From Rhodocyclaceae bacterium (lineage in GTDB: Bacteria > Pseudomonadota > Gammaproteobacteria > Burkholderiales > Rhodocyclaceae): a DNA stretch of 64,000 nt. The notes beneath the pieces are model-generated. The model had not been told where the DNA came from. It worked only from the letters and a program-made list of their open reading frames with translations, and did no database searches. A program made the translations under genes and the position numbers. Numbering within the stretch: the first letter of the stretch is position 1; every line of letters begins with the position of its first letter. Below are positions 17,261 through 28,561 of this stretch, one piece after another. The stretch lies in NCBI GenBank assembly GCA_016791115.1, contig JAEUNL010000010.1:1-64000 (forward strand), given 5' to 3'.

Positions 17261-17815
17261 CTACTTCTTGAGATTGGCCGGTGCAGAAGTCGGTGCGGCG
17301 CTGGTGGGCACGTCGGTGCCGTCGTTCAGCGACTTGAGCACCTTCTCGGTGATGTCGATCCGCGGATTGGCGTAGACCGCTTCCTGGAAGATGATGTCGT
17401 ACTTCTCGGCCTCGGCAATCGCCTTGATGGCCTTGTTGGCGCGCTCAAGCACGATCGACAACTCCTCGTTGCGACGCTGGTTCAAATCTTCGCGGAACTC
17501 GCGCTGCTTGCGCTGGAAATCCCGGTTGAGATCCGCAACCTCGCGTTCTTTCGAGCGACGGTCGGATTCCGACATGGTCACCGAGTTCTTTTCGAGGCTC
17601 TCCTGCAGCGACTGGATCTGTTTCGCCGTCTTCTGCAAATCCTGGTCGCGCTTCTCGAACTCCTTCTCGATCTTCTTGAGCGCCTTCACCGCTGGAGCGG
17701 AATCGCGAAAGATGCGTTCGGTGCTGACGAATCCGATCTTGTTCTCGGCAATCGCCGGACCTGCGGCAAGCGCGAGAACGGAAACTGCGGCCATGCTTGA
17801 GAGGAATCGCTTCAC
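17261..17815 (-). CDS. skp: Periplasmic chaperone Skp/OmpH
   Basis: The 184-residue product has a signal peptide ([20 protein letters not shown]) and an OmpH domain: a short beta core starting [11 protein letters not shown] and two long charged coiled-coil arms (about residues 45-140). Skp trimers carry unfolded outer-membrane proteins through the periplasm to the BAM complex. The gene lies 19 bases after bamA, its usual neighbour. The C-terminus has an Ala/Pro/Thr-rich tail that is longer than in E. coli. Confidence 0.93.
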   Translation of the reverse strand: MKRFLSSMAAVSVLALAAGPAIAENKIGFVSTERIFRDSAPAVKALKKIEKEFEKRDQDLQKTAKQIQSLQESLEKNSVTMSESDRRSKEREVADLNRDFQRKQREFREDLNQRRNEELSIVLERANKAIKAIAEAEKYDIIFQEAVYANPRIDITEKVLKSLNDGTDVPTSAAPTSAPANLKK

Positions 17816-17834
17816 GTGAACTCTCCGTGATGAA

Positions 17835-20117
17835 TCAGAAGGCCGTGCCCAGCTGGAACTGGAAACGCTGGACCCGATCTTCGGGTTTCTTGTTGAAAGG
17901 CTGGCCGAAGCTGAACTTCAACGGCCCGAGCGGCGAACTCCATGCAACCGACAGGCCGGTGGAGAAGCGCATGTCGCCCAGCTTGATTTTCTCGCCCTTC
18001 TCCCAAACCTGGCCGGCGTCGAGGAACCAGCCCAGACGCAGCGACTTGTCGTAACCCGCTCCCGGCAAGGGGAAAAGCAACTCGAGGCTGCCCACCGCGC
18101 GGCGATTGCCGCCGATGGATTCGTCGGTCACTGCATCGCGCGGACCGATGGAACTGGATTCGAAGCCGCGCACCGAGCCAATGCCGCCGGCGAAGAAGTT
18201 CTTGTAGAAAGGCAGATCCTGCCCGCCGTAGCCGTTGCCGAGGCCGACCTCTGTATTGAGCGCCAGCGTGAATGTCTGCGACAGCGGAAGGAAGTGCTGG
18301 TATTGGTAGTTGATCTTGAAGAAGCGCAGGTTCCCGCCCGGCAGGGACATCTCGCCGAAAACGCGATGCATGTTGCCGCGCGTGGGATAGATGAAACTAT
18401 CGCGGCGGTCGGTCGCCCAACCGGCGGACGCCAGCAGCGTCGTGTTCGAGTCGCCGAATTTCTCGACGAAATCCTTGTAGCGCTGGGGGCTGTCGTCGAG
18501 GATGTCGATGGATGTCCGGTCGTATGAAAGCCCGACGCTGATCGAATCGTCGTCACCGATCGGGAAGCCGTAGCTCACGCCACCGCCCAGCGAACTCGAC
18601 TTGTATTGACCGATCGAGAGCGACGTCGGGTCTACATTGCGCTGGTAGATGTTGAAGCCGCGCGAAATGCCGTCGACGGTGTAGTAAGGGTTGTTGTAGG
18701 ACAGGCCGATATTGCGGTTGACCTTGCTCGTATTCGCGTTGAGCGTGAGCGCGTTACCGCTTCCGAACAGGTTGTTCTGCGAGATTGAGCCGGTGAGGAT
18801 CAGCTTTTCGGAACTCGAGAAGCCCGCGCCGAAAAGCAGGCTGCCCGTGGGCTTTTCCTTCACCGAAATATTCACGTCTACCTGGTCCGTCGTGCCCGGA
18901 ACAGCAGGCGTTTCGACCGTGACATCCTCGAAGAAACCGATGCGATCCACGCGCTGGCGCGACTTGTTGATCCGCTCCCCGTCGTACCACGCGCCTTCCA
19001 TCTGGCGCGTCTCGCGGCGCACGACCTCGTCGCGCGTGCGGGTGTTGCCTGACACGTTGACCCGCCTGACATAGACGCGCCTGCCCGGATCGACGAATAC
19101 GGTGAAGGCGGCTTGCCGCTTTTCCTTGTCGATTTCCGGCGCAGCGTTAACGTTGGCAAATGCGTAGCCGTCGTTACCCAATCGGTCCGAAATTGCCTTG
19201 GTGGTTTCGGTGAGGCGCTCGCGCGAATACACGTCGCCCGGCTTGATCCTGACGAGCTTGCGCAGCTCTTCTTCAGGCACCAGCAGGTCGCCGGCCAGCT
19301 TGACACTGGAGATCGTGTACTTCTCGCCTTCGACGACATTGATCGTGATGTAAATGTCCCGCTTGTCCGGGGAAATCTGCACCTGCGTGGACTCGACGTT
19401 GAACTCCAGGTAACCCTGATTCAGGTAGTAAGAGCGCAGCGTTTCGAGGTCGCCCTGGAGCTTCTGGCGCGAATATTGGTCATTCTTGGTGTACCAGGTG
19501 AGCCAGCCCGGCGTGGTCAGCGAGAAGAGCTTGAGCAGGTCCTTTTCCTTGAAAGCGCCGATGCCGATCAGGTTGATCTGCCGAATCTTCGCGACCTCAC
19601 CTTCATTGACCGAAAAGTTGATTCCGACCCGATTGCGTTCGAGCGGCGTAACCGTGGTCTTGACGTCGATGGCATAACGCCCTCGCGACAGATACTGGCG
19701 CTTGAGCTCCTGTTCCGCCTTTTCGAGCATGGCGCGGTCGAAGATCCGCGATTCGGAGAGGCCGATCTCTCGCAGCCCCTTCTTGAGCTGGTCCTTGTCG
19801 AACTCCTTGATGCCGGTGAACTCGATCGTTGCGATCGCGGGGCGCTCGTCGACCACGACGACAAGGATGCCGTTTTCGACCTCGATCCGTACATCCTTGA
19901 AGAAACCCGTCGCAAACAGTGCACGTATCGCCTGTGCCGCCTTGTCTTCGTCGAAGGTCTCGCCGACCTTGACCGGAAGGTAGCTGAACACAGTGCCGGC
20001 CTCGGTGCGCTGGATACCCTCGACGCGAATATCCTTCACCACAAAGGGCTCGAATGCGTACGCACAGGATGACGCAAGCATGGCGACCAACAGCCCGGAA
20101 ATCAGCCTTTTTTTCAT
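17835..20117 (-). CDS. bamA: Outer-membrane protein assembly factor BamA
   Basis: The 760-residue product is the Omp85 insertase of the outer membrane. A signal peptide (MKKRLISGLLVAMLASSCAY) precedes five POTRA domains (about residues 23-420, the first starting FVVKDIRVEGIQRTEAGTVF) and a C-terminal 16-strand barrel with the VRGF motif (IGSVRGFESSSIGP). It ends in FQFQLGTAF, with a terminal aromatic residue as expected for an outer-membrane barrel. Length is normal. It sits between rseP and skp in the conserved order. Confidence 0.97.
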   Translation of the reverse strand: MKKRLISGLLVAMLASSCAYAFEPFVVKDIRVEGIQRTEAGTVFSYLPVKVGETFDEDKAAQAIRALFATGFFKDVRIEVENGILVVVVDERPAIATIEFTGIKEFDKDQLKKGLREIGLSESRIFDRAMLEKAEQELKRQYLSRGRYAIDVKTTVTPLERNRVGINFSVNEGEVAKIRQINLIGIGAFKEKDLLKLFSLTTPGWLTWYTKNDQYSRQKLQGDLETLRSYYLNQGYLEFNVESTQVQISPDKRDIYITINVVEGEKYTISSVKLAGDLLVPEEELRKLVRIKPGDVYSRERLTETTKAISDRLGNDGYAFANVNAAPEIDKEKRQAAFTVFVDPGRRVYVRRVNVSGNTRTRDEVVRRETRQMEGAWYDGERINKSRQRVDRIGFFEDVTVETPAVPGTTDQVDVNISVKEKPTGSLLFGAGFSSSEKLILTGSISQNNLFGSGNALTLNANTSKVNRNIGLSYNNPYYTVDGISRGFNIYQRNVDPTSLSIGQYKSSSLGGGVSYGFPIGDDDSISVGLSYDRTSIDILDDSPQRYKDFVEKFGDSNTTLLASAGWATDRRDSFIYPTRGNMHRVFGEMSLPGGNLRFFKINYQYQHFLPLSQTFTLALNTEVGLGNGYGGQDLPFYKNFFAGGIGSVRGFESSSIGPRDAVTDESIGGNRRAVGSLELLFPLPGAGYDKSLRLGWFLDAGQVWEKGEKIKLGDMRFSTGLSVAWSSPLGPLKFSFGQPFNKKPEDRVQRFQFQLGTAF

Positions 20118-20133
20118 TCGACGGTTCGAGAGA

Positions 20134-21498
20134 TTAGCCGGAAAAGAGGCGGTTCAAATCGTTGTAGAAGGCGAATGCCATCAGCATGACTAGCAGCGCG
20201 AGGCCCACCTGCTGCCCGATCTCCATGACCTTCTCGGAGACGGGACCGCCCTTGATGATCTCGACGATATAGTACATCAAATGCCCCCCATCGAGAATCG
20301 GGATGGGCAGCAGGTTCAGTACGCCGAGACTGATCGAGATCAGCGCAAGAAACTTGATGTAGTGCGACAGGCCGAGTCGCGCCGATTGTCCGGCGTAGTC
20401 GGCGATGGTTACCGGACCGGATAGGTTACGCCACGACACATCGCCCGTTACCATCCGCCCCAGCACGCTGAGGCTGAATGTCGACGTATCCCAGGTCGTG
20501 CCGATCGACTTTACGAGCGCATCGATCGGCGAATAGCGAACCGTCGTCATCACACGACTGCGGTCGAACCCCGTCTCCTGGGGCGCGATGCCGATACGCC
20601 CGATACGCCGTCCGTTCTCGGTAGCCTCCGCAGGCTTCAGCCGTACGTTGCGCGCTTCGCCGGCCCGCGTGTAACGGACCTCGATTTCCTTGTCGGCCGC
20701 ACTCCGTATGGTCGAAACGACATCCATCCAGTGAGCCGTCGTCCTGCCATCGATCGCGTCAATGCGATCGCCGGCAACCAAGCCCGCACGTTCGGCGACG
20801 CTGTCCTCGCTGACCCTTCCGATTACTGGCGGAATCTCAGGCCGAAACAGCCGCAGACCGAGTTGTTGCAGCAGATCGCCCTCGAGATCGTCCGTGGAAA
20901 CCTGCGAAAGGTCTAGCATGCGTTCCGCAAGTTCCTTGCGCTCGTTGACCACCTCGATTCGGACCGGCTGCCTGTCCAGGGCATGCTGCAGCATGTGCCA
21001 GCGAAGTTCCTGCCAGGTTTCGATCTTTTGCCCAGCAACCGATACCACGAGTTCGCCATCGACAAAGCCGGCGCGCGCTGCCGGAGACTCTGCCGCAGGC
21101 GGACCGAGCAAGGGTCTGAGTTCCTCGGTGCCGCTGCTGAACAGTCCCCAATACAGGACGATGGCGAGCAGGAAGTTGGCCAGAGGTCCGGCCAAAACGA
21201 TGGCGAACCGCTTGCCAACCGGCTGACGGTTGAACGCACGATGCAATTCGTGTGGTTCGACCGGCGCTTCCCGTTCGTCGAGCATTTTCACGTAGCCGCC
21301 AAGAGGAAACGCCGCAAGCGACCATTCAGTGTTGTCCGGCCCGCTGCGGCGCGTGATCAATGGCCTGCCGAAGCCCACCGAGAAACGCAGCACCTTGACG
21401 CCGCTCCATCGAGCGACGATGTAGTGGCCGAACTCATGCACCACGATGAGGATTCCAAGCGCCAGGATGAACGCCGCGATGGTCGAGATCATGTTCAT
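20134..21498 (-). CDS. rseP: RIP zinc metalloprotease RseP
   Basis: The 454-residue site-2 protease cleaves transmembrane anti-sigma factors (RseA) and signal-peptide remnants within the inner membrane. The first helix carries the HEFGH zinc motif ([13 protein letters not shown]), two PDZ domains follow in the periplasmic part (about 110-300), and [12 protein letters not shown] supplies the third zinc ligand. The start at 21498 is supported by AGGAG upstream and a 4-base overlap with the dxr stop; the frame stays open further upstream but those residues have no family match. Confidence 0.96.
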   Translation of the reverse strand: MNMISTIAAFILALGILIVVHEFGHYIVARWSGVKVLRFSVGFGRPLITRRSGPDNTEWSLAAFPLGGYVKMLDEREAPVEPHELHRAFNRQPVGKRFAIVLAGPLANFLLAIVLYWGLFSSGTEELRPLLGPPAAESPAARAGFVDGELVVSVAGQKIETWQELRWHMLQHALDRQPVRIEVVNERKELAERMLDLSQVSTDDLEGDLLQQLGLRLFRPEIPPVIGRVSEDSVAERAGLVAGDRIDAIDGRTTAHWMDVVSTIRSAADKEIEVRYTRAGEARNVRLKPAEATENGRRIGRIGIAPQETGFDRSRVMTTVRYSPIDALVKSIGTTWDTSTFSLSVLGRMVTGDVSWRNLSGPVTIADYAGQSARLGLSHYIKFLALISISLGVLNLLPIPILDGGHLMYYIVEIIKGGPVSEKVMEIGQQVGLALLVMLMAFAFYNDLNRLFSG

Positions 21499-22703
21499 GC
21501 GATCTCCTTGCCCCAGCGTCCGATTGCCTGCCGTGCGCATCGACGCGCTGCGCCGTCAGCCGCCATCACATCTTCGAGACAGGTGATCGCTGCGCGAGGA
21601 ACGCCATCAAGCGTCGACGCAATCACATCGGCGATACGCGTGAAGCGCAGCCGATGATCGAGAAATGCGCTTACCGCCTCCTCGTTGGCCGCATTCAGCA
21701 CGGCCGGCGCGCTTCCTCCGGCTTCGAGCGCACGGTAGGCCAGTCCGAGGCACGGGAACCGCTCCAGGTCCGGCCGTTCGAAGTCGAGCCGCGCAATCTC
21801 GAACAAGTCGAGCGAACGTACGCCTGAGTCGATCCGATCGGGCCATCCCAAGGCGTGGGCAATCGGTGTGCGCATGTCGGGGTTGCCGAGTTGCGCCAGT
21901 ACGGAGCCGTCGATGTAGTCAACCAGCGAGTGGATCACGCTTTGCGGATGGACGATGACCTCGATACTGGATGGCGGCGCATTGAACAACCAGTGTGCCT
22001 CGATCGCTTCCAGCCCCTTGTTCATCATGGTCGCGGAATCGACGGAAATCTTGCGCCCCATCACCCAGTTCGGATGAGCACAGGCTTGTTCGGGGGTGAC
22101 GCTTGCCAGCGAGGCCGGATCCATATTGCGGAAGGGCCCACCCGATGCGGTGAGCAGGATGCGCCTGACCCCCGATTGCCCCAAATTTCCTGCGTAGCAG
22201 GACGGAAGCGACTGGAAGACGGCATTGTGTTCGCTGTCAATCGGCAGCAACAGCGCACCGGATCGGCGCACGGCAGCCATGAACACGTCGCCGGCCATGA
22301 CAAGTGCTTCCTTGTTCGCGAGCAGGACGCGTTTTCCGGCAGCCGCAGCGGCGAGCGTCGGTTCGAGTCCGGCAGCGCCAACGATGGCCGCCATTACGTA
22401 ATCCACAGCGGCGTCGGAAGCGATGTCAACCAGTGCCTGCGGGCCATGTCGCACCTCGGTCGCACAACCGGCGCGACGAAGTTCCGTCTGCAGCAGACTT
22501 GCGCTTTCTGGATCCGCCGTGACCGCAATCCGCGGACGGAAGCGGACGCACTGTTCGCGCAGACGATCCGTCTGGCGATGGCCCGAGATCGCGACCAGTT
22601 CGTAACGACCACGGTGTCGCTCCAGGACGTCAAGCGTGCTCACGCCGATCGACCCGGTCGAACCAAGGACGCATACCCGCTTGCGCTGCGACGTCAATGT
22701 CAT
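21495..22703 (-). CDS. dxr: 1-deoxy-D-xylulose 5-phosphate reductoisomerase
   Basis: The 402-residue enzyme makes 2-C-methylerythritol 4-phosphate from DXP with NADPH, the committed step of the MEP isoprenoid route. It has the NADPH-binding turn [15 protein letters not shown], the [12 protein letters not shown] block, metal-binding [11 protein letters not shown], and TASGGPFR. The isoprenoid made here feeds the adjacent uppS product. It overlaps cdsA by 4 bases. Confidence 0.97.
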   Translation of the reverse strand: MTLTSQRKRVCVLGSTGSIGVSTLDVLERHRGRYELVAISGHRQTDRLREQCVRFRPRIAVTADPESASLLQTELRRAGCATEVRHGPQALVDIASDAAVDYVMAAIVGAAGLEPTLAAAAAGKRVLLANKEALVMAGDVFMAAVRRSGALLLPIDSEHNAVFQSLPSCYAGNLGQSGVRRILLTASGGPFRNMDPASLASVTPEQACAHPNWVMGRKISVDSATMMNKGLEAIEAHWLFNAPPSSIEVIVHPQSVIHSLVDYIDGSVLAQLGNPDMRTPIAHALGWPDRIDSGVRSLDLFEIARLDFERPDLERFPCLGLAYRALEAGGSAPAVLNAANEEAVSAFLDHRLRFTRIADVIASTLDGVPRAAITCLEDVMAADGAARRCARQAIGRWGKEIA

Positions 22704-23539
22704 TCCCGTAACAGAACCAGCGCAAGCGCCACGAGCGGCAAGGTGGACGTCAAGCTGTCGATGCGGTCTAGCAAACCGCCATGCCCCGGCAGGATGCTGC
22801 CGCTGTCCTTGACCCCCGCTTGTCGCTTCGCCAGGGATTCAAAAAGATCGCCGACGATGCTGACGCCGGTAAGCAGCACCAGTACTGCGGCGTAGGCAAG
22901 CTGCGTTCCCACGCCGCGACGAATGTCCACGCCCAGAGCCGGCCACGTGGTCGCCACGACGATTCCGAAAATCAATACGAACACGACTGCACCGATCGCG
23001 CCTTCCCAACTTTTCCCGGGGCTGATGGAAGGCGCCAGTTTTCTCTTGCCGAACGCACGGCCGACGAAATAGGCGGCAATGTCTGCCACCCAGACGACGG
23101 ACATCGCGGCAAGCAGCATCCACGGATCAATGTCGCGCAGGACGACGAGCGCAACACCAGCCGGAACGATGACCAGCCATCCGACCATGGTTCCGACTCC
23201 CGGACGGTGCATGGGCCATTTTGCGCCAAGCCAGAAAGGGGCAATCGCCAGCCAGAAACCGACCCCGCAAGCCAGGACCGACGCAAGGCCTGCACTGTAG
23301 CTCGCCGGCGTCTCCGCCAGTCCGATGGCAACTACGGTTGCACCGAAAAAGCTCACGGTCACGAACGAAAACAGGAATCTGGAGACCCCGCTCCGAGCCT
23401 GCAGGCCCCTCCACTCCCATGCTGCAACGCCAACAACCGCCGAGCAGACCGCCATCCAGCCTCCGCGGGGCATCAAGAATACGGCGCCCAGCAATCCGAA
23501 CAACATCGCAAAGGCGGTGATGACCCGCTGTTTGAGCAT
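22700..23539 (-). CDS. cdsA: Phosphatidate cytidylyltransferase
   Basis: The 279-residue multi-pass membrane enzyme makes CDP-diacylglycerol, the precursor of all phospholipids. About eight membrane helices are visible, and the C-terminal signature [20 protein letters not shown] and DRIDS are family-defining. Upstream, the conserved [18 protein letters not shown] loop is also present. The start MLKQRVITA at 23539 is chosen from family alignment; the open frame extends upstream into uppS antisense-like sequence. It lies 10 bases after uppS. Confidence 0.96.
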   Translation of the reverse strand: MLKQRVITAFAMLFGLLGAVFLMPRGGWMAVCSAVVGVAAWEWRGLQARSGVSRFLFSFVTVSFFGATVVAIGLAETPASYSAGLASVLACGVGFWLAIAPFWLGAKWPMHRPGVGTMVGWLVIVPAGVALVVLRDIDPWMLLAAMSVVWVADIAAYFVGRAFGKRKLAPSISPGKSWEGAIGAVVFVLIFGIVVATTWPALGVDIRRGVGTQLAYAAVLVLLTGVSIVGDLFESLAKRQAGVKDSGSILPGHGGLLDRIDSLTSTLPLVALALVLLRE

Positions 23540-23549
23540 GTGCGGGACG

Positions 23550-24335
23550 CTACCTTGCCGTTGCGACGTCGGATTCGCCACCCGACGCGAGCTGCTCGCT
23601 GGTTCGGCCGAATCGTCGCTCGCGCCGGCCGTAGGACGCGATCGCTTCATCCAGCGCCCCGGCGTCGAACTCGGGCCACAACCGGTCGGTGAAATAAAGC
23701 TCGGTATACGCCAATTGCCAGAGCAGGAAATTGCTGATGCGCTGCTCACCTCCAGTTCGAATGAACAGGTCGGGTTCCGGCGCATGGTCGAGCGCTAGAT
23801 ACCGCGCGATATCTTCTTCGCAAAACCCTTGGCGCTTTTCCGGGCTGTCTGCGAGCATGCGCTCGACGGCTTGGAGAATGTCCCATCGTCCGCCGTAGTT
23901 TGCGGCGATCGTGAGCGTCAGCGTGTCATTGGAGGATGTCATTTTTTCCGCCCGGTCGATCAAACTCACCAGCCGAGAATCGAACCGGGACAGGTCGCCT
24001 ATCACCCGGAAGCGGATGTTGTTCTCGTGCAGCTTTGCCACCTCTTCTTCGAGCGCACGAATGAACAGTTGCATCAGGAACGAGACTTCGTCCTCCGGAC
24101 GACGCCAGTTCTCCGAACTGAAGGCAAACAGCGTCAGATATGAGATGCCTCGCTCGATGCAGCGCCTGATCGTGGCGCGAACGGCCTCAACGCCGCGCTT
24201 GTGTCCCGCAACCCGAGGCAGCAGGCGCCGGCGCGCCCACCGCCCGTTGCCATCCATGATGATTGCGACATGCCGTGGAACGGAATCGCTGTCGGGGACT
24301 TCTCGGGTGGAACTGGCAAATCGCGTGTCAGCCAT
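23550..24335 (-). CDS. uppS: Undecaprenyl pyrophosphate synthase
   Basis: The 261-residue cis-prenyltransferase makes the C55 lipid carrier for peptidoglycan and polysaccharide units. It contains [16 protein letters not shown] with the catalytic Asp, [11 protein letters not shown], and the C-terminal [20 protein letters not shown] block. The start MADTRFASS at 24335 follows GAGGGGA; a further in-frame ATG 16 codons upstream lacks a ribosome site. There is a short extra N-terminal stretch before the catalytic region. Confidence 0.96.
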   Translation of the reverse strand: MADTRFASSTREVPDSDSVPRHVAIIMDGNGRWARRRLLPRVAGHKRGVEAVRATIRRCIERGISYLTLFAFSSENWRRPEDEVSFLMQLFIRALEEEVAKLHENNIRFRVIGDLSRFDSRLVSLIDRAEKMTSSNDTLTLTIAANYGGRWDILQAVERMLADSPEKRQGFCEEDIARYLALDHAPEPDLFIRTGGEQRISNFLLWQLAYTELYFTDRLWPEFDAGALDEAIASYGRRERRFGRTSEQLASGGESDVATAR

Positions 24336-24404
24336 CGACTTCCCCTCGTCGGCAATCCGCGAGTCGGCAAGACGCCATCTCACGCACCTGATTCGCTGAC
24401 AGAC

Positions 24405-24962
24405 TCAGACCTGCAACAGCTCCGCTTCCTTCGCAGCGAGCATCTTGTCGATCTCCGCCACATAGCGATCCGTGAGTTTCTGGACGTCATCCTGCGCACG
24501 CCGTTCATCGTCCTCCGAGATCGTCTTGGCCTTCACCGCGTCCTTGAGAGCGGTATTGGCATCCCGTCGAAGATTGCGCACGGCGACCTTGGCATTCTCG
24601 CCCTCCCCACGAACCACCTTGATCAATTCCTTGCGGCGTTCTTCGGTCAGCGCCGGCATCGGAACCCGAACAAGTTCTCCCATGGTGGCCGGATTCAGGC
24701 CCAGGTCGGAATCGCGAATCGCCTTCTCGACAACCGGGACCATCTTCTTCTCCCATGGCTGCACGCCGATCGTTCGCGCGTCGACGAGGGTGACATTCGC
24801 CACTTGTGACAGCGGCACCATCGAACCGTAATAGTCCACCTGGATATGGTCCAGCAGGCCGGTATGGGCCCGCCCCGTTCTCACCTTCTGCAGATCGTTC
24901 TTGAGCGCGTCGAGCGACTTCTTCATCCGGTCTTCGGTGCTCTTGCGCAGTTCGCTGATCAT
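24405..24962 (-). CDS. frr: Ribosome recycling factor
   Basis: The 185-residue protein splits post-termination ribosomes with EF-G. It has the typical N-terminal helix ([20 protein letters not shown]), [31 protein letters not shown], and the C-terminal long helices. AGGAG lies 9 bases before the ATG at 24962. The spacing to pyrH is 17 bases. Length is standard. Confidence 0.98.
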   Translation of the reverse strand: MISELRKSTEDRMKKSLDALKNDLQKVRTGRAHTGLLDHIQVDYYGSMVPLSQVANVTLVDARTIGVQPWEKKMVPVVEKAIRDSDLGLNPATMGELVRVPMPALTEERRKELIKVVRGEGENAKVAVRNLRRDANTALKDAVKAKTISEDDERRAQDDVQKLTDRYVAEIDKMLAAKEAELLQV

Positions 24963-24979
24963 CGCCGAATCTCCTGATG

Positions 24980-25696
24980 CTACACGTGTACCAGAGTGCC
25001 CTCGTCGCCGCCCAGAACGACTACCCTGAGCGCCCCTGGTTTGAATATGCTGAAGACGTTGATTGGCAGGCGTTGCTCGCGGCACAACGCCAGCGCGGTG
25101 GCATCCATCACCTTGAGATCCCGCGCGATCGCCTCATCGAAACTCAGCCGCGCAAAACGCGTCGCGGCCGGATCCTTCTTGGGATCGGCCGTGTATACGC
25201 CGTCGACTTTCGTTGCCTTCAGGACGATCTCCGCCTCGATCTCGCGTCCGCGCAAAGCCGCGGCGGTGTCGGTAGTGAAGAACGGATTGCCGGTTCCCGC
25301 AGCGAAAATGACGATCCGCCCCTCTTCGAGGTAGCGGATTGCCTTGCCACGGATGTAGGGTTCGACCACCGGTTCGATGTTCAACGCCGACTGCACGCGA
25401 ACATTGAGTCCAGCCTTTCGCATTGCGTCCTGCAGCGCCAGCGAATTCATGACCGTGGCCAGCATGCCCATGTAATCGGCGGTGGCACGGTCCATCCCTT
25501 CTGCTCCGAGGGCAGCACCGCGGAAAATGTTTCCCCCACCGATCACGACGCCGATCTCCACCCCCAGCGCCGACACCTCCCCGATCTCGGAGACGATGCG
25601 ACCCACGGTGTCGCGATTGATGCCGTAGGCATCATCACCCATGAGGGCTTCGCCCGAAAGCTTGAGCAGAATGCGCCGGTAAGCAGGTGCGGTCAT
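24980..25696 (-). CDS. pyrH: Uridylate kinase
   Basis: The 238-residue bacterial UMP kinase phosphorylates UMP to UDP. It starts with [15 protein letters not shown], has [12 protein letters not shown] and [20 protein letters not shown], and a C-terminal nucleotide-binding region with [14 protein letters not shown]. It lies 15 bases after tsf in the invariant tsf-pyrH-frr order. Confidence 0.98.
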   Translation of the reverse strand: MTAPAYRRILLKLSGEALMGDDAYGINRDTVGRIVSEIGEVSALGVEIGVVIGGGNIFRGAALGAEGMDRATADYMGMLATVMNSLALQDAMRKAGLNVRVQSALNIEPVVEPYIRGKAIRYLEEGRIVIFAAGTGNPFFTTDTAAALRGREIEAEIVLKATKVDGVYTADPKKDPAATRFARLSFDEAIARDLKVMDATALALCREQRLPINVFSIFKPGALRVVVLGGDEGTLVHV

Positions 25697-25711
25697 GCGC
25701 CGAACCCGAGC

Positions 25712-26605
25712 CTAGCGATTTGCGGCGGCGGCTGCAGCCTGCGCGGCGACTTCGGCGGCAAAGTCGTTCGACTTCTTCTCGATACCTTCACCGACGATGT
25801 AGAGCGTGAAGCCGGCCACCCTGGCGCCCTTGGACTTGAGCAACTGCTCGACCGTCACCTTGTCGTCCTTGACGAATGGCTGCCCGAGCAGCGTCACCTC
25901 CTTGAGGTACTTCTGAACCGTACCTTCAGCGATCTTTTCCAGCATCGCCTCCGGCTTGCCGGCCTCACGCGCCTTTTCGATGGCGATCCGGCGCTCGGTG
26001 TCGAGCAGCGTGCCATCGACACCCGATGCGTCAAGCGCCTTGGGTTTGGTCGCGGCGATATGCATCGCCAGATCCTTGCCGAGCGCATCGTCGCCGCCTT
26101 CGACGTCGATCACCACCCCGATCTTTGCACCGCCGTGTATGTACTGCTGCAGCTTGCCCTTGGCAACAATGCGGACGAAGCGGCGGATCGACATGTTCTC
26201 GCCGATCTTGCCGACCAGCGCCGTACGCACTTGGTCGACACTCTTGCCATCGATGGTCAGCGCAGAGAGGGCAGCCACGTCCGCCGGATCGTTCGACGCG
26301 ACGAGTTCGGCCAGTTTCCCGGCGAGCGCCAGGAAATCGTCATTCTTGGCAACGAAGTCGGTTTCGCAATTGACCTCGACGATCGCGCCGAGTTTGCCGT
26401 CGGCAGCCATCCAGGTCGCCACCACACCTTCGGCAGCCACGCGCGCGGACGCCTTGGCAGCCTTGTTACCCAGCTTGACGCGGAGAATCTCCTCCGCCTT
26501 GGCCAGGTCGCCATCTGATTCCGTGAGCGCCTTCTTGCACTCCATCATCGGAGCATCCGTTTTCTCGCGAAGCTCCTTGACCATCGAAGCGGTAATTTCC
26601 GCCAT
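25712..26605 (-). CDS. tsf: Elongation factor Ts
   Basis: The 297-residue guanine-nucleotide exchange factor for EF-Tu. The N-terminal UBA-like domain ([20 protein letters not shown]) contains the [12 protein letters not shown] signature, and [15 protein letters not shown] is the core EF-Tu contact. Length and C-terminal domain are normal. The ATG follows AGGAG (minus strand, about 26611-26616). It lies 87 bases downstream of rpsB, with no evident terminator between. Confidence 0.98.
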   Translation of the reverse strand: MAEITASMVKELREKTDAPMMECKKALTESDGDLAKAEEILRVKLGNKAAKASARVAAEGVVATWMAADGKLGAIVEVNCETDFVAKNDDFLALAGKLAELVASNDPADVAALSALTIDGKSVDQVRTALVGKIGENMSIRRFVRIVAKGKLQQYIHGGAKIGVVIDVEGGDDALGKDLAMHIAATKPKALDASGVDGTLLDTERRIAIEKAREAGKPEAMLEKIAEGTVQKYLKEVTLLGQPFVKDDKVTVEQLLKSKGARVAGFTLYIVGEGIEKKSNDFAAEVAAQAAAAAANR

Positions 26606-26692
26606 GTTTACTCCTGAATCTTGATTCGTTCATCGGCACGCCAGTCACAGGACAAGCGTACCCAACCGTTCCAAAGAGACCCACCAGAGCCG

Positions 26693-27448
26693 TCAGGCAG
26701 ACGGGCCTGCAGCGCCTTCTTCCTCGATCTCGACGAAATCGTCAGAAACCGCGGCCACCAGATCCGAAACCGACTGGCTACGACCTTCGAGAATTGCGTC
26801 TGCCACGCCCCGCGCATAAAGGCGGATCGCGCGGCTGGAGTCGTCGTTGCCCGGAATGACATAGTCAACGCCTTCCGGATTGTGGTTGGTGTCCACCACG
26901 GCGACGACCGGAATGCCCAGCTTCCTGGCTTCCGTGATGGCAATCTTGTGGTAGCCGACGTCGATGATGAACAGCGCATCGGGAAGACCACCCATATCCT
27001 TGATACCGCCGAGGCTCTTTTGCAGCTTGTCGAGTTCGCGCTGAAGCATCAGCGCCTCCTTTTTCGACACCTTCTCGAAAGAACCGTCCTGGGCCATCTG
27101 CTCCAGATCCTTCAGACGCTTGATCGAGCCCTTGACGGTCTTGAAGTTTGTGAGCATGCCGCCGAGCCAGCGCTCGTCGACATAGGGCGCCCCGGCGCGG
27201 CGCGCCTCTTCGGCGACGATCTCGCGCGCCTGGCGCTTGGTTCCCACGAAAAGAATATTGCCCTTGTTGGAGGCCATCTTGCGGACGAACGCCATCGCCT
27301 CCTGGTACTTCACCAGGGTCTTTTCGAGGTTGATAATGTGAATCTTGTTGCGGTGGCCGAAGATGTATTGAGCCATCTTCGGGTTCCAGAAACGGGTCTG
27401 GTGGCCGAAATGAACACCGGCCTCGAGCATCTGACGCATCGTGGTCAT
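26693..27448 (-). CDS. rpsB: Small ribosomal subunit protein S2
   Basis: The 251-residue ribosomal protein S2. It begins [20 protein letters not shown] with the [13 protein letters not shown] signature, then [20 protein letters not shown] and [24 protein letters not shown] lies 9 bases before the ATG at 27448; residues upstream in the open frame have no match in S2. It is the first gene of the leftward block. Confidence 0.98.
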   Translation of the reverse strand: MTTMRQMLEAGVHFGHQTRFWNPKMAQYIFGHRNKIHIINLEKTLVKYQEAMAFVRKMASNKGNILFVGTKRQAREIVAEEARRAGAPYVDERWLGGMLTNFKTVKGSIKRLKDLEQMAQDGSFEKVSKKEALMLQRELDKLQKSLGGIKDMGGLPDALFIIDVGYHKIAITEARKLGIPVVAVVDTNHNPEGVDYVIPGNDDSSRAIRLYARGVADAILEGRSQSVSDLVAAVSDDFVEIEEEGAAGPSA

Positions 27449-27596
27449 GAAAATCTCCGAACAGGGTTGATCCGCCGCCCGGTGCTGTTCGCCCAACGCA
27501 CCGCAGCCTTCAGCGGTTTTGCGTTCGACGCACCCTATCGATACCGGACGTGAGAATTTTGCCCGCACCGGGTAACCGGCCTCAGGCAATCTTTTA

Positions 27597-27626
27597 ATAA
27601 TACCACGCCAAGGACCTCGCCCTCAA
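27597..27626 (-). promoter_or_regulatory. Sigma-70 promoter of the rpsB block
   Basis: On the minus strand a -35 box TTGAGG (27621-27626) and a -10 box TATTAT (27597-27602, 5 of 6 consensus bases) are separated by 18 bp. The start site would be near 27590, giving a leader of about 140 nt before rpsB. S2 leaders are autoregulatory in some bacteria, but I see no conserved structure to claim that here. Confidence 0.6.
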
Positions 27627-27726
27627 TGCCTCCTGCTCTGCAGATTGGGCACGCCAAGCGTCGCAAGAATTGCTCGACCGCGCAGCATCGGATAGTCTTA
27701 CGCGTTTGCCGATCCAACCCCGAACA

Positions 27727-28533
27727 ATGAGCATCACGATAAAAACACCCGATGAAATCGAGGCCATGCGCGTTGCTGGACGCCTGGCCTCCGAAGTCCT
27801 CGACTTCATCGAACCGCACGTCAAACCCGGGGTCACCACGGCGGAACTGGATCGTCTGTGCCACGACTACATGGTCAACGTCCAAGGCACCATCCCCGCG
27901 CCGCTCAATTACGCACCGCCGGGCTACCGCCCCTACCCGAAGTCGATTTGCGCATCAGTCAACCATCAGGTATGCCACGGCATCCCGGGAGAGCGCCCAC
28001 TCAAGAAGGGCGACATCGTCAACCTCGACATCACCGTCATCAAGGACGGTTTTCATGGCGATACCAGCCGGATGTTCATCGTAGGCAGCGAGGCCTCGAT
28101 CCTGGCAAAGCGTCTGTGCGCCGTTACCTATGAATGCTTGTGGCTCGGAATCTCGCAGGTGCGTCCGGGCGCGCGGCTGGGCGACATCGGCCACGCGATC
28201 CAGCAGCACGCGGAGGCGGCCGGCTTCTCCGTCGTGCGAGAGTTCTGTGGCCACGGCATCGGCCGCAAGTTCCATGAAGAGCCGCAGGTGTTGCACTACG
28301 GCCGCGCGGGTACCGGTGTCGCGCTCGAGGCGGGCATGATCTTCACCATTGAACCGATGATCAACGCGGGGCGGGCCGCCATCTCCGAACTTCCCGATGG
28401 ATGGACCATCATCACCAAGGATCGCAGCCTTTCCGCCCAATGGGAACATACGATCCTGGTGACCGAATCCGGACACGAGGTGCTTACGCTCTCGCCCGGC
28501 ACGCCTCCACCGCCCGAGCCCTGCGCCGCGTGA
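27727..28533 (+). CDS. map: Type I methionine aminopeptidase
   Basis: The 268-residue enzyme removes the N-terminal methionine from new proteins. The five metal ligands are recognisable in NLDITVIKDGFHGDTSRMF (two Asp), CGHGIGRKFHEEP (His), FTIEPMIN (Glu) and AQWEHTILVT (Glu). The substrate histidine lies in CHGIPGERPL. The start MSITIKTPDE at 27727 fits the family, although a longer frame is open. It diverges from rpsB, as in many betaproteobacteria, and is followed by glnD. Confidence 0.97.
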   Translation: MSITIKTPDEIEAMRVAGRLASEVLDFIEPHVKPGVTTAELDRLCHDYMVNVQGTIPAPLNYAPPGYRPYPKSICASVNHQVCHGIPGERPLKKGDIVNLDITVIKDGFHGDTSRMFIVGSEASILAKRLCAVTYECLWLGISQVRPGARLGDIGHAIQQHAEAAGFSVVREFCGHGIGRKFHEEPQVLHYGRAGTGVALEAGMIFTIEPMINAGRAAISELPDGWTIITKDRSLSAQWEHTILVTESGHEVLTLSPGTPPPPEPCAA

Positions 28534-28561
28534 AGTCACGCCGCACAAACCACGACGATCG

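Noticed and set aside
27449..27726. Search for a tRNA or structured leader between rpsB and map
   Set aside because: No cloverleaf or conserved S2-leader structure could be recognised; only a promoter is supported.
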